The notes below the pieces were generated by a model, which was not told the origin of the DNA, made no database searches, and saw nothing but the letters and a program-made list of their open reading frames with translations. The position numbers were made by a program, and so were the translations under genes. 38,567 bases of DNA from an uncultured Clostridia bacterium (GTDB lineage Bacteria > Bacillota_A > Clostridia > Christensenellales > CAG-138). Location of the stretch: positions 1 through 38,567 of the forward strand of contig CAMORL010000004.1 of the NCBI GenBank assembly GCA_946623765.1, written 5' to 3'. Shown here in pieces: positions 32,245 through 38,567 of this stretch (its first letter is position 1; the number at the start of each line of letters is the position of its first letter).

Positions 32245-32387
32245 AGCGCAGCATACATATCGGAATCCTGACCGTGCTCGCCGTGACGGGCACGGCTTTT
32301 CTGCTGTACGGGATCCTGTCGGACGCGGTCTCGTCCGTCCTCATCAAAGCAACGCATATCTGTCTGGAGTGTATCGGCATTGGCTAA
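32241..32387 (+). CDS. CD1871A-like small CxxC membrane protein
   Basis: This is a 48-residue gene with a GTG start, reading VKRSIHIGILTVL and ending ATHICLECIGIG. It has one membrane segment (about residues 6-26) and a C-terminal CLEC pair (Cys41, Cys44) followed by IGIG. This is the hallmark of the CD1871A family of short CxxC proteins, which sit between thioredoxin-like lipoproteins and NapH-like ferredoxins in clostridia, exactly as here. The GTG overlaps the thioredoxin stop as GTGA, GGAGG lies ten bases upstream, and its own stop falls inside the start of the next gene. Its role is unknown; a redox link between the two neighbours is plausible. Confidence 0.85.
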   Translation: MKRSIHIGILTVLAVTGTAFLLYGILSDAVSSVLIKATHICLECIGIG

Positions 32388-33270
32388 GGCAAAACGTGTA
32401 AAAGGTGAGTGGAAACGGCTCACCGTGCAGGCGGCGGCGTTCCTTCTTCAGAATCCGAAGCTGCATCATTTCTTCCTCGGCACGATCGATCAGGGCAAAA
32501 CGAAAGCCGTCTGCGTTCCGGGGCTGAATTGCTATTCGTGTCCCGCCGCGATCGGCGCGTGCCCGATCGGCTCGCTGCAGGCGTCGCTCTCCGGCGGCTA
32601 TAAAAAGCCTGCGTTTCCGTTCTATGTGCTCGGCTTTCTGCTTCTGTTCGGACTTACGCTCGGACGCTGGATCTGCGGGTGGCTCTGTCCGTTCGGGTGG
32701 GTGCAGGACCTTGTGTACCGCATTCCGTTTTTCAAAAAGATCCGCACGTTCCCGTATGAACGTGTTCTCCGGTATCTGAAATACGCCGTCCTCGGCGTTC
32801 TCGTGATCGGAATGCCGCTGGTTTCCGCGCTGAAGGGCGTTCTCGTGCCGTGGTTCTGCAAGCTCATTTGTCCGTCCGGAACGCTGTTCGGAGGAATCCC
32901 GCTCGCGATCACGAAATACGGCTCGCAGATCGGCTTTGCCTTCTGGTGGAAGGTCGGCGTTCTTCTCGCGCTTCTTCTGCTGTCGCTTCTTATTTCGCGA
33001 CCGTTCTGCCGGTATCTCTGCCCGCTCGGCGCGATCTACGGACTCTTCAACCGCATAGCGCTCGCGCACCTCGACTATGCGCAAGAATCGTGCGTGAATT
33101 GCGGAGCGTGCGAATCGGTCTGTCCGATGGGCATCGATCCGAAAACACAGTTCAACTCCGCGGAGTGCATCCGCTGCGGACGGTGTTCGCGCACATGCCC
33201 GACCTCCGCGCTCAACGTGCGGTTCGGATTGCGCACGCAGGACAAATCTCACAAAAAATCTACAATGTAA
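32380..33270 (+). CDS. NapH/CcoG-like membrane polyferredoxin
   Basis: This 296-residue protein has about four or five membrane segments and two C-terminal 4Fe-4S clusters: Cys238, 241, 244, 248 in CVNCGACESVCP and Cys263, 266, 269, 273 in CIRCGRCSRTCP. Before them come the membrane-side cysteine motifs typical of NapH-type proteins, CGWLCPFGW near residue 99 and CRYLCPLG near 210, plus CYSCP at 51-55 and CKLICPSG near 160. The start appears to be TTG at 32380, eight bases before the upstream stop, with GGAG about ten bases upstream. It should pass electrons across or along the membrane, here probably to the CxxC protein and thioredoxin lipoprotein. Confidence 0.9.
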   Translation: MAKAKRVKGEWKRLTVQAAAFLLQNPKLHHFFLGTIDQGKTKAVCVPGLNCYSCPAAIGACPIGSLQASLSGGYKKPAFPFYVLGFLLLFGLTLGRWICGWLCPFGWVQDLVYRIPFFKKIRTFPYERVLRYLKYAVLGVLVIGMPLVSALKGVLVPWFCKLICPSGTLFGGIPLAITKYGSQIGFAFWWKVGVLLALLLLSLLISRPFCRYLCPLGAIYGLFNRIALAHLDYAQESCVNCGACESVCPMGIDPKTQFNSAECIRCGRCSRTCPTSALNVRFGLRTQDKSHKKSTM

Positions 33271-33273
33271 CGC

Positions 33274-33301
33274 TTGCTTTTTTTGCAAAGTGTGATAGGA
33301 T
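33274..33301 (+). promoter_or_regulatory. Possible promoter of the CobW-like pair
   Basis: TTGCTT (33274-33279), 16-base spacer, TAGGAT (33296-33301), 50 bases before the start at 33352. No clear Zur-type palindrome was seen in this leader. Confidence 0.5.
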
Positions 33302-33351
33302 AGCAAACGAAATCATGACGGGTTATTCCCATATGGAAAGAAGGAAGATTT

Positions 33352-34500
33352 ATGACAAAGATCGATATTTTCAGCGGATTTTTGGGCGCAGGCAAAACAA
33401 CGCTCATCAAGAAGCTGATCGCAGAGGGCTTCAAAGGCGAAAAGCTCGTTCTCATTGAAAACGAATTCGGCGAGATCGGCATCGACGGCGCTTTTTTACA
33501 GGAAGCGGGCATTGAGATTACGGAGATGAACTCCGGCTGCATCTGCTGCTCGCTCGTCGGCGATTTTTCCAAAGCGCTTAAAAAAGTGCTGGACGAATTC
33601 CATCCGGACCGCATCCTCATCGAGCCGTCCGGCGTGGGCAAGCTTTCTGACGTCAAGCGCGCGGTCAGCGGCGTGCTCACCGACGACGTGGTCATCAACA
33701 GCTGCATTGCGGTCGTCGACGCCAAGAAGGCGCGCGTTTACCGCAAGAACTTCGGCGAATTCTATGTGAACCAGATCGAAGCGGCGGACTGCGTGGTTCT
33801 GAGCCGTTCGCAGGACGTAAGCGAGGAGCGCCTGAAGGAAGTGCTCGACATGGTGCGCGAGCTCAACGCGGAAGCGACCGTCGTTGCCGCGCCGTGGGAT
33901 CAGCTTTCCGGCACAGACCTTGTGAAGGCGATCGAGAGCCGCGACTCGCTGAAGGCGCACATGGAAGCGCTCAAAGCGGAGCACCACCATCACCATCACG
34001 ACGATGATGACGAGTGCGACGATCCGGAGTGCGAGTGCCATCATCACCACCACGATGAAGACGATGAGGACGAGCACGAGCATCATCACCATCATCACCA
34101 CCATGACGATGACGAAGAATGCGACGATCCGGAGTGTGAGTGCCATCACCACCATGATGACGACGATGAGGACGAACACGAACATCATCATCACCATCAC
34201 CATCATCACGGACACGATGCGGACGAGATCTTCGAAAGCTGGGGACTCGAAACGATGCATCGCTTCACCGAGGACGAGCTCAAAGAGAAGCTTAACAAAC
34301 TTGACGACGAAGCAGCCTACGGCGTCGTGCTTCGCGCAAAGGGCGTTGTGCCTGCGGCGGACGGCGAAAAGTGGATCCACTTCGACCACGTTCCCGGCGA
34401 GGTTGAGATCAGAAGAGGCAGCGCGGGCGTGATCGGCCGTCTCTGCGTGATCGGTTCCAAGATGCACGAGGACGCGCTGAAAGTCCTGTTCGGGGAGTAA
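33352..34500 (+). CDS. CobW-family GTPase with His/Asp/Cys-rich metal-binding insert
   Basis: This 382-residue protein is a G3E/CobW P-loop protein. Walker A is GFLGAGKTT (residues 9-17), the family metal site CxCC is at 63-66 in SGCICCSL, and the Walker B-like stretch LIEPSGVG is near residue 92. The base-recognition NKxD motif is not seen; LSRSQD (150-155) takes its place. Residues 211-288 are a repeat region with 35 His and 6 Cys, including two copies of ECDDPECEC exactly 35 residues apart. The C-terminal CobW domain follows, with RAKGVVP and IHFDHVPGE. CobW proteins act as metal chaperones that load zinc or cobalt into targets or sites; the repeat suggests metal storage or capture. AGAAGGAAG precedes the ATG. 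It is six bases before the next P-loop gene. Confidence 0.92.
   Translation: MTKIDIFSGFLGAGKTTLIKKLIAEGFKGEKLVLIENEFGEIGIDGAFLQEAGIEITEMNSGCICCSLVGDFSKALKKVLDEFHPDRILIEPSGVGKLSDVKRAVSGVLTDDVVINSCIAVVDAKKARVYRKNFGEFYVNQIEAADCVVLSRSQDVSEERLKEVLDMVRELNAEATVVAAPWDQLSGTDLVKAIESRDSLKAHMEALKAEHHHHHHDDDDECDDPECECHHHHHDEDDEDEHEHHHHHHHHDDDEECDDPECECHHHHDDDDEDEHEHHHHHHHHHGHDADEIFESWGLETMHRFTEDELKEKLNKLDDEAAYGVVLRAKGVVPAADGEKWIHFDHVPGEVEIRRGSAGVIGRLCVIGSKMHEDALKVLFGE
33982..34215 (+). repeat. Coding repeat for a His/Asp/Cys metal-binding region
   Basis: Two copies of a 105-base unit, the conserved centre starting at 34018 and 34123, encode poly-His, poly-Asp/Glu and ECDDPECEC blocks. His codons are mixed CAT and CAC, so the protein sequence rather than a simple DNA repeat seems conserved. 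Confidence 0.85.
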
Positions 34501-34506
34501 TCCGCC

Positions 34507-35448
34507 ATGATGCTTCCGGTCTTTTTGTTCACGGGGTTTCTCGATTCCGGCAAGACGACGTTTCTGCAGTCCATGCTCGAGGATCCCGGCTTCAATGAAG
34601 GACAGCGCACGCTCGTCATTCTGTGTGAAGAGGGCGAGGAGGAGCTCGATCCGAAACGCTTCTCGATCAACAACGTGACGATCCATACGGTTTCGGATCA
34701 GTCCGAGCTGACGCAGGGCAACATGATCCTGTGGGGACGCAAGGCGGCGGCATCGCGCATCATGATCGAGTACAACGGCATGTGGCAGATGAACGATCTC
34801 TTCGACCGCCTGCCGGAAAACTGGGGCATCGCGCAGGAGACCATGATGGTCGACGCAAGCACGATCTCTGCGTTCAACGCGAACATGCGGCAGCTTGTCG
34901 TGGATAAGCTGAACACCGCAGAACTCGTCATCTTCACGCGCGTCGAGCCGGAGCAGGACAGAATGGAACTGCATAAGCTGGTGCGCGGGATCTCCCGCGG
35001 GGCGCAGATCGTGTACGATCTGACCGACGGAAGAAGCGAGGAGGACGACATCGAGGATCCGCTGCCGTTCGATCTGAATGCCGATATCGTCGAGATCGCG
35101 GATCGCGACTATGCGCTCTTTTACCGCGACCTCATTGACGAGCCCGCAAAGTACGAGGGCAAGACCGTCCGTTATAAGGGGCTTTGCGCCAACAACATGC
35201 GGCTTCCGAAGGACACGTTTTTGGCGGGTCGCCACATCATGACCTGCTGCGAGGCGGATATCGCCTACTGCCCGCTCGTTTGCAAGTGGGACCGCGCAAA
35301 GTCCGTCAAGCACAAGGGCTGGGGCATCGTCGAGGGTCGCATCAACGAGAAGTTCTCGAACATCTACGGCAAGAAGGGACCCGTCATCACGGTGCATTCC
35401 TTCGACCCTGCGACCGAACCCGAGCAGCCGGTTGCTACGTTCTATTGA
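34507..35448 (+). CDS. CobW-like P-loop protein fused to a YcgQ (TIGR03943)-like domain
   Basis: This 313-residue protein starts with a P-loop, FTGFLDSGKTTF (Walker A at residues 10-18), in a fold like CobW, but it lacks the CxCC motif, and the NKxD position seems replaced by TRVEPEQD. The last 110 residues look like the C-terminal domain of YcgQ/TIGR03943 proteins: FYRDLIDEPAKYEGKTVRYKG, then GRHIMTCCEADIAYCPLVC with Cys247 and Cys248, then WGIVEGRI and the final EPEQPVATFY. YcgQ-like proteins are linked to zinc-regulated genes and often lie near CobW GTPases; here the domain seems joined to a P-loop half. It follows the His-rich CobW gene by six bases. Two ATG codons stand at the start; I use the first. 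Confidence 0.78.
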   Translation: MMLPVFLFTGFLDSGKTTFLQSMLEDPGFNEGQRTLVILCEEGEEELDPKRFSINNVTIHTVSDQSELTQGNMILWGRKAAASRIMIEYNGMWQMNDLFDRLPENWGIAQETMMVDASTISAFNANMRQLVVDKLNTAELVIFTRVEPEQDRMELHKLVRGISRGAQIVYDLTDGRSEEDDIEDPLPFDLNADIVEIADRDYALFYRDLIDEPAKYEGKTVRYKGLCANNMRLPKDTFLAGRHIMTCCEADIAYCPLVCKWDRAKSVKHKGWGIVEGRINEKFSNIYGKKGPVITVHSFDPATEPEQPVATFY

Positions 35449-35454
35449 TTCAGC

Positions 35455-35562
35455 CTTCGCCTATGATTCTTCGAATCATGCGAGCGGCGAAGACAGCAAG
35501 GAGTCAAATGCACCGCGCATGTCGCTGCATTGACGGATTGAGAACCGTATCTCACATTTGAC
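35455..35562 (+). other. Structured 3' region after the CobW-like pair
   Basis: Two nested stems, CTTCGCC/GGCGAAG (35455-35461 with 35486-35492) around ATGATTC/GAATCAT (35463-35469 with 35473-35479), are followed by a perfect 8-bp inverted repeat GTCAAATG/CATTTGAC (35503-35510 with 35555-35562) enclosing 44 bases. No open frame with a ribosome site lies here. It may be a processed 3' RNA, a small RNA or a remnant element. Confidence 0.4.
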
Positions 35563-35564
35563 GT

Positions 35565-35597
35565 AAAAAAACGCTTCCGCGAAGGAAGCGCTTTTTT
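35565..35597. terminator. Bidirectional terminator between the CobW-like pair and the sigma/anti-sigma operon
   Basis: CGCTTCC/GGAAGCG (35572-35578 with 35584-35590) with a 5-base loop, flanked by seven A and six T, so it can end both the plus-strand transcript and the minus-strand anti-sigma transcript. Confidence 0.88.
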
Positions 35598-35619
35598 CTA
35601 CACGGGGCGTTTTTCGTAT

Positions 35620-37203
35620 TCAGGGATGGATCGAAAGCGTGAATACGGCTTCCGGCAGGGGCAGCAGATGACCGTCCCAGTTGACGCGCTCGTTTGTATC
35701 CGGATGAATGTACGGCACGTTGTCCTGCATTTCGGTTTTGGTGTCGCCGACGATAAACGTGTCGCAGAAGAACAGCGAGGGCGTGATGCAAATCGATTCG
35801 GCGGAAGCGAGCTGATCGTACGGGAATTCATATGTGTCGATCGTGAACAGAAGCGTATGTGTGTCAACCCGGTCGCACGATTCGGTCGTGCTGCAGCGTT
35901 TACCGTCGATCCTGAGTTCAAACGCCAGATTGTTGCGGAACGCGGCGCACATTTCCGGCGTCCAGTCACCCGGCAGATCAAACCGGAGGCAGACTCCGTG
36001 AATGCCGAGCGCGTCGATTGTTCCTGCGCTTTCGATCCGCGCGCAAAGCCCGTAAAGATCGGCGGGCAGATTGGTCTCACAATGGGTCGAATCGTCGTAA
36101 TCGGTCTTGATCCACTCCGTATAGGACAGCTTCACGTCACAATGCCCGAACGCAACGGGCTCCGAAACGGGCGTGAGCGCGTCTCGCTCAAGCGCGTCGA
36201 CAGCGGTGAGGGTGAAGCGCGCCGTGCCGAGCTCGGCTTCGAGGTGCACCGTTTCCTCCGGAATGGTGCTGATCGCGCGGTAGATCACTTCCGCGGTCAG
36301 AATCCCGCTCTCGTCGGCATGCTCTTTGAAATAATCGCTTGTATTGCGGATGACGGTTTCTCCGTTCTCCCGAACAGGGATCGTACCGTGGGTACTCCAG
36401 CTCACAACGCCGGTCAGTGCGTTGCCCGAGAGCCATTGGATCGAATCGCGGCTGATCGCTTCGCGGTCCGCGTCGGAAAGCGGATCCTCGCCGTATTCGT
36501 CAAAATTGCGGTCGAGCGCTGCCATGAAATCGGGATTCGAGTCGAGCGTCGAAACAAACCCGCCGTAGATTTCCGTGCCGTCGGCAAAGCGCAGGAAATA
36601 CTGCCCCATGCTTTCCTCAAAGAACGACATCGTGCCGTTTGTGAATTCCTCCGGAACCTTGCCGTCCTCAAAGAATTCTCCAATCCGGTCTTCCGGAACG
36701 CGCGTCTGTGTTGCGCTGCCGCCCGTATAGGCGTCAACCTCGGGCAGTGCGGTCAGCCCGTGCAGGGTGACCGTAAGGTACAGCTGTTCGCCGTCGTACA
36801 TCGTTTCGCCGAGATCGATGCGAAAATCGTCCGCGATTCTCTGCCAGATCGGTTCGTCGTCAACGGAAAGGATTCCGTTGGCGGACGGTTCGTCGGTTAC
36901 GGGCGGCAGGATCAGCGTATTGAGGGCTTCGTTCGGCGTGCGCTCTTCGGGGTCTTCGGTCAGATACTGCTCCGGACGCGAGATGTGAAGCCAACGAAAC
37001 ACCTCCGCTCTTGCTGACGGGATTAAAAGCACCGTGCCGCAAAGAAGCACGAAGCACGCGGCGACCGGCAGCAGGATCTTTGTCCATGCGATGTTTCTTT
37101 TTCGTTTCTGCGGCGCTTCCGAAAGGACGGCGCGGCGGATGGATTCTTTGTCGATCAGTTCGTTTTCCGCAAAGGAAAGGATTTGTTCTGCTGTTTTTTT
37201 CAT
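35620..37203 (-). CDS. Putative membrane anti-sigma factor (DUF4179-like)
   Basis: This 527-residue protein has an N-terminal cytoplasmic part of about 40 residues, one membrane segment (about residues 42-62, KILLPVAACFVLLCGTVLL), and a large extracellular part. The N-terminus, KTAEQILSFAENELIDKESIRRAVL, is where it would bind the sigma factor. Just after the membrane comes AEVFRWLHI, a stretch common in DUF4179-type anti-sigma proteins. The extracellular part is rich in beta-strand patterns and has about nine cysteines in its last 150 residues, which could form disulfides. Its start overlaps the sigma gene stop as ATGA, with AGGAG upstream, so production is tied to its partner. The signal it senses is unknown. 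Confidence 0.8.
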   Translation of the reverse strand: MKKTAEQILSFAENELIDKESIRRAVLSEAPQKRKRNIAWTKILLPVAACFVLLCGTVLLIPSARAEVFRWLHISRPEQYLTEDPEERTPNEALNTLILPPVTDEPSANGILSVDDEPIWQRIADDFRIDLGETMYDGEQLYLTVTLHGLTALPEVDAYTGGSATQTRVPEDRIGEFFEDGKVPEEFTNGTMSFFEESMGQYFLRFADGTEIYGGFVSTLDSNPDFMAALDRNFDEYGEDPLSDADREAISRDSIQWLSGNALTGVVSWSTHGTIPVRENGETVIRNTSDYFKEHADESGILTAEVIYRAISTIPEETVHLEAELGTARFTLTAVDALERDALTPVSEPVAFGHCDVKLSYTEWIKTDYDDSTHCETNLPADLYGLCARIESAGTIDALGIHGVCLRFDLPGDWTPEMCAAFRNNLAFELRIDGKRCSTTESCDRVDTHTLLFTIDTYEFPYDQLASAESICITPSLFFCDTFIVGDTKTEMQDNVPYIHPDTNERVNWDGHLLPLPEAVFTLSIHP

Positions 37204-37712
37204 AATGTGTTCTCCTCTCCCAAGGATGTTCTGAGTTTCTTTCGCACGCGGGCGAGCCTGCTTTTCACGCCCGCTTCCGTCGTGCCGGTTTCCTTTGCAA
37301 TGTCGCCGAGCTTCATGCCGTATCCGTAGTATAGAATAAACATGCGCTGCGTGCTTTCGGGTTCGCGCTTCAAAGCCTCGAGAACGTCGCCGATTGCCGC
37401 GTGATCGAGGCTCAGGTCTTCGACGGACAAATCGTCCGGTTCGTCCTCGACCAGCGTAAGCGGGACCGTTCTGCGTACGGCGCCGGATCGGTAAAAGCCT
37501 GCGATCTCATGTTTCAGCGTCGTCATAAGATACGCTTTCGGATCGCGGATTGCGCTGCTGCCTTTTTTCAAAAGCGCACGGTAGAACTGCGCATAGGTGT
37601 TCTGTAAAAGATCGTGCGCGTCTTCGAGAGACGCTTTCAAAAGACAGTATCGCATCAGCTCGCGAAACGTCGCGTCGTATACGGTATTGAATGTTTCGGT
37701 TACATCTTTCAT
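37200..37712 (-). CDS. ECF-type RNA polymerase sigma factor
   Basis: This 170-residue protein has a sigma region 2 (about residues 8-75, with LEDAHDLLQNTYAQFYRAL and DPKAYLMTTLKHEIAGFYR) and a region 4 (about 110-165, with RMFILYYGYGMKLGDIAKETGTTEAGVKSRLARVRKKLR), the helix-turn-helix that reads the -35. No other regions are present, as in extracytoplasmic function sigma factors. The start is the ATG at 37712 with AAGGAG eight bases upstream; a GTG eight codons earlier lacks such a site. The anti-sigma gene overlaps its stop. No clear sigma-A promoter was seen upstream, so it may drive its own promoter. Confidence 0.92.
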   Translation of the reverse strand: MKDVTETFNTVYDATFRELMRYCLLKASLEDAHDLLQNTYAQFYRALLKKGSSAIRDPKAYLMTTLKHEIAGFYRSGAVRRTVPLTLVEDEPDDLSVEDLSLDHAAIGDVLEALKREPESTQRMFILYYGYGMKLGDIAKETGTTEAGVKSRLARVRKKLRTSLGEENTL

Positions 37713-37824
37713 AAGGGTTTCTCCTTGGTTTTTCACGGCCGTTCACTTATAAAGACGTTTGAAGCGGGAAAAGGTGTCGCTTTCGGCGCAAAAAAAGGAT
37801 GTACGCTGCAAAACGAAGAACACA

Positions 37825-37853
37825 TTGACAAAAAATGCGTGATTCTGTACAAT
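37825..37853 (+). promoter_or_regulatory. Promoter of the zinc-ribbon protein gene at 37909
   Basis: Consensus TTGACA (37825-37830), 17-base spacer, TACAAT (37848-37853), 55 bases before the start codon. Confidence 0.85.
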
Positions 37854-37908
37854 ATATCATGCAAAGGGGGAACCCCTTTCCGTTCAAAAATTACAAGGAG
37901 GCATCACG

Positions 37909-38421
37909 ATGATTTGTCCCAACTGCGGCAATACGGTCGAGGACGGCAACGTGTTCTGCATGCACTGCGGCGCGAAGCTCTTCCGACCGACTCCCAATCC
38001 GAATTCGTCCACGGAGGGACGCGTACTGCGGTCTCCTTCGCACAGCACATCCACGCACGAAACGTATCGGACCGAACCGTCTGCATCGACGGTACGGCCA
38101 GCACCGCCGGTACAGCCCGTGCAGCCGGTACAACCCGTGCAGCCGATCGTGATCCAGCAGAGAGAGATCACGGAGGATCAGCTTCCGGCGAGATTCCGTC
38201 CGCTCGGCGCATGGGCGTATTTCGGATATGGCCTGCTGTTTGCGATCCCGATCGTCGGATTCATTTTCCTGATCGTCTTTTCCTGCAGCAGTGCGAACAT
38301 CAACCGCCGCAACTATGCCCGGTCGTACTGGTGCGTACTGGTCCTGGCAGCGATCATCTTCGGCGTCGTGCTGCTGATCGCCGCGGCGACCGGCGGGATC
38401 GCAAGCCTGTTTGATTGGTGA
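37909..38421 (+). CDS. Zinc-ribbon membrane protein, unknown function, same layout as the 30637 gene
   Basis: This 170-residue protein starts with a zinc ribbon, CPNCG (residues 3-7) and CMHCG (17-21), then a Ser/Thr-rich stretch, a VQPVQPVQPVQP repeat near residue 70, and two membrane segments (about 103-126 and 141-163). Between them lies SSANINRRNYARSYW, a motif common in small clostridial membrane proteins of this kind. AAGGAGG lies seven bases before the ATG. It has a strong promoter and is followed by a terminator, so it is transcribed alone. Layout matches the protein encoded at 30637-31101, though sequence beyond the ribbon differs. Function is unknown. Confidence 0.88.
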   Translation: MICPNCGNTVEDGNVFCMHCGAKLFRPTPNPNSSTEGRVLRSPSHSTSTHETYRTEPSASTVRPAPPVQPVQPVQPVQPIVIQQREITEDQLPARFRPLGAWAYFGYGLLFAIPIVGFIFLIVFSCSSANINRRNYARSYWCVLVLAAIIFGVVLLIAAATGGIASLFDW

Positions 38422-38470
38422 TTGCGGACACGCAGCCGATCGGGAACGCAAATCGTTCCGAAATGAACAA

Positions 38471-38500
38471 AAGCGGACAGCCGTAAGCTGTCCGTTTTTT
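38471..38500. terminator. Terminator after the zinc-ribbon protein gene
   Basis: CGGACAGC/GCTGTCCG (38474-38481 with 38487-38494), 5-base loop, then six T. It also lies just past the stop of the converging gene at 38517, though its T run on that strand is weak. Confidence 0.9.
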
Positions 38501-38516
38501 GTGTTGTGCTGCGTTC

Positions 38517-38567
38517 TTATCTGCCGCGGCGCGCTGCAAAGCACTCCGAGCAATAGATCGGTTTGTC
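38517..38567 (-). CDS. C-terminal end of a zinc-ribbon protein, cut by window edge
   Basis: Only the last 16 codons are inside the window: DKPIYCSECFAARRGR and a stop. The CSEC pair within KPIYCSECF is typical of the second half of short zinc-ribbon domains of the CxxC-x(n)-CxxC type with a basic tail. The rest of the protein lies beyond the right edge. The call rests on this short motif alone. Confidence 0.6.
   Translation of the reverse strand, partial: DKPIYCSECFAARRGR

Noticed and set aside
33496..35397. A 633-residue open frame on the minus strand across both CobW-like genes
   Set aside because: It is the shadow of two real genes, with low-complexity Val/Met runs opposite the His/Asp repeat. 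No ribosome site or family match.

Overview
The window looks like a chromosome segment of a GC-rich member of the Clostridia (Bacillota), probably an anaerobic gut lineage. The signs are strong AGGAGG-type ribosome binding sites, sigma-A type promoters, short hairpin-plus-U-tract terminators, many ATGA stop/start overlaps, a YhaM-type nuclease, a citrate lyase operon, and a TlpA/CD1871A/NapH-like redox module of a kind known from clostridia. No rRNA, tRNA, CRISPR array, transposase or phage gene was seen. The lineage is an inference.

Layout. 1-3803 (minus): a citrate fermentation operon, citD-citE-citF followed by a CitMHS-type transporter cut by the left edge. 3962-7627 (minus): yhaM, tldD and tldE/pmbA. 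7749-12184 (plus): mnmG, rsmG, a membrane metallophosphoesterase and a PhzF-like protein. 12240-12794 (minus): a small exported protein. 12981-15817 (plus): trkA-trkH potassium uptake. 15875-17686 (minus): oligoendopeptidase F. 17930-28512 (plus): a tightly packed nine-gene envelope operon. 28583-30487 (minus): an ABC transporter with a YtrA-like GntR regulator. 30637-33270 (plus): a zinc-ribbon membrane protein, then a tandem-thioredoxin lipoprotein, a 48-residue CxxC protein and a polyferredoxin. 33352-35448 (plus): two CobW-like P-loop proteins. 35620-37712 (minus): an ECF sigma factor with its putative anti-sigma factor. 37909-38421 (plus): a second zinc-ribbon membrane protein. 38517-38567 (minus): the tail of a zinc-ribbon protein.

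The most interesting region is 17930-28512. It joins a D-amino acid aminotransferase, a membrane-anchored Ig-like/transglutaminase protein, a DltA-like adenylating enzyme, a small carrier protein, a DltB-like MBOAT acyltransferase, an SGNH-like protein with GDC in place of GDS, and three lipoproteins, one with a phosphodiester glycosidase domain and one with a NlpC/P60-like C-terminus. The logic is that of D-alanylation: make a D-amino acid, activate it, load it on a carrier, pass it through the membrane and attach it to a surface polymer. Several signature residues differ from classical dltABCD, so this may be a variant aminoacylation system with a different substrate or acceptor.

A second point of interest is 33352-35448. 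A CobW-type GTPase with a 78-residue His/Asp/Cys repeat lies next to a P-loop protein that appears fused to a YcgQ (TIGR03943)-like domain, which suggests a metal-handling pair. All gaps between genes are under 300 bases. The longest hold divergent promoters (17687-17929) or a structured 3' region (35449-35619).
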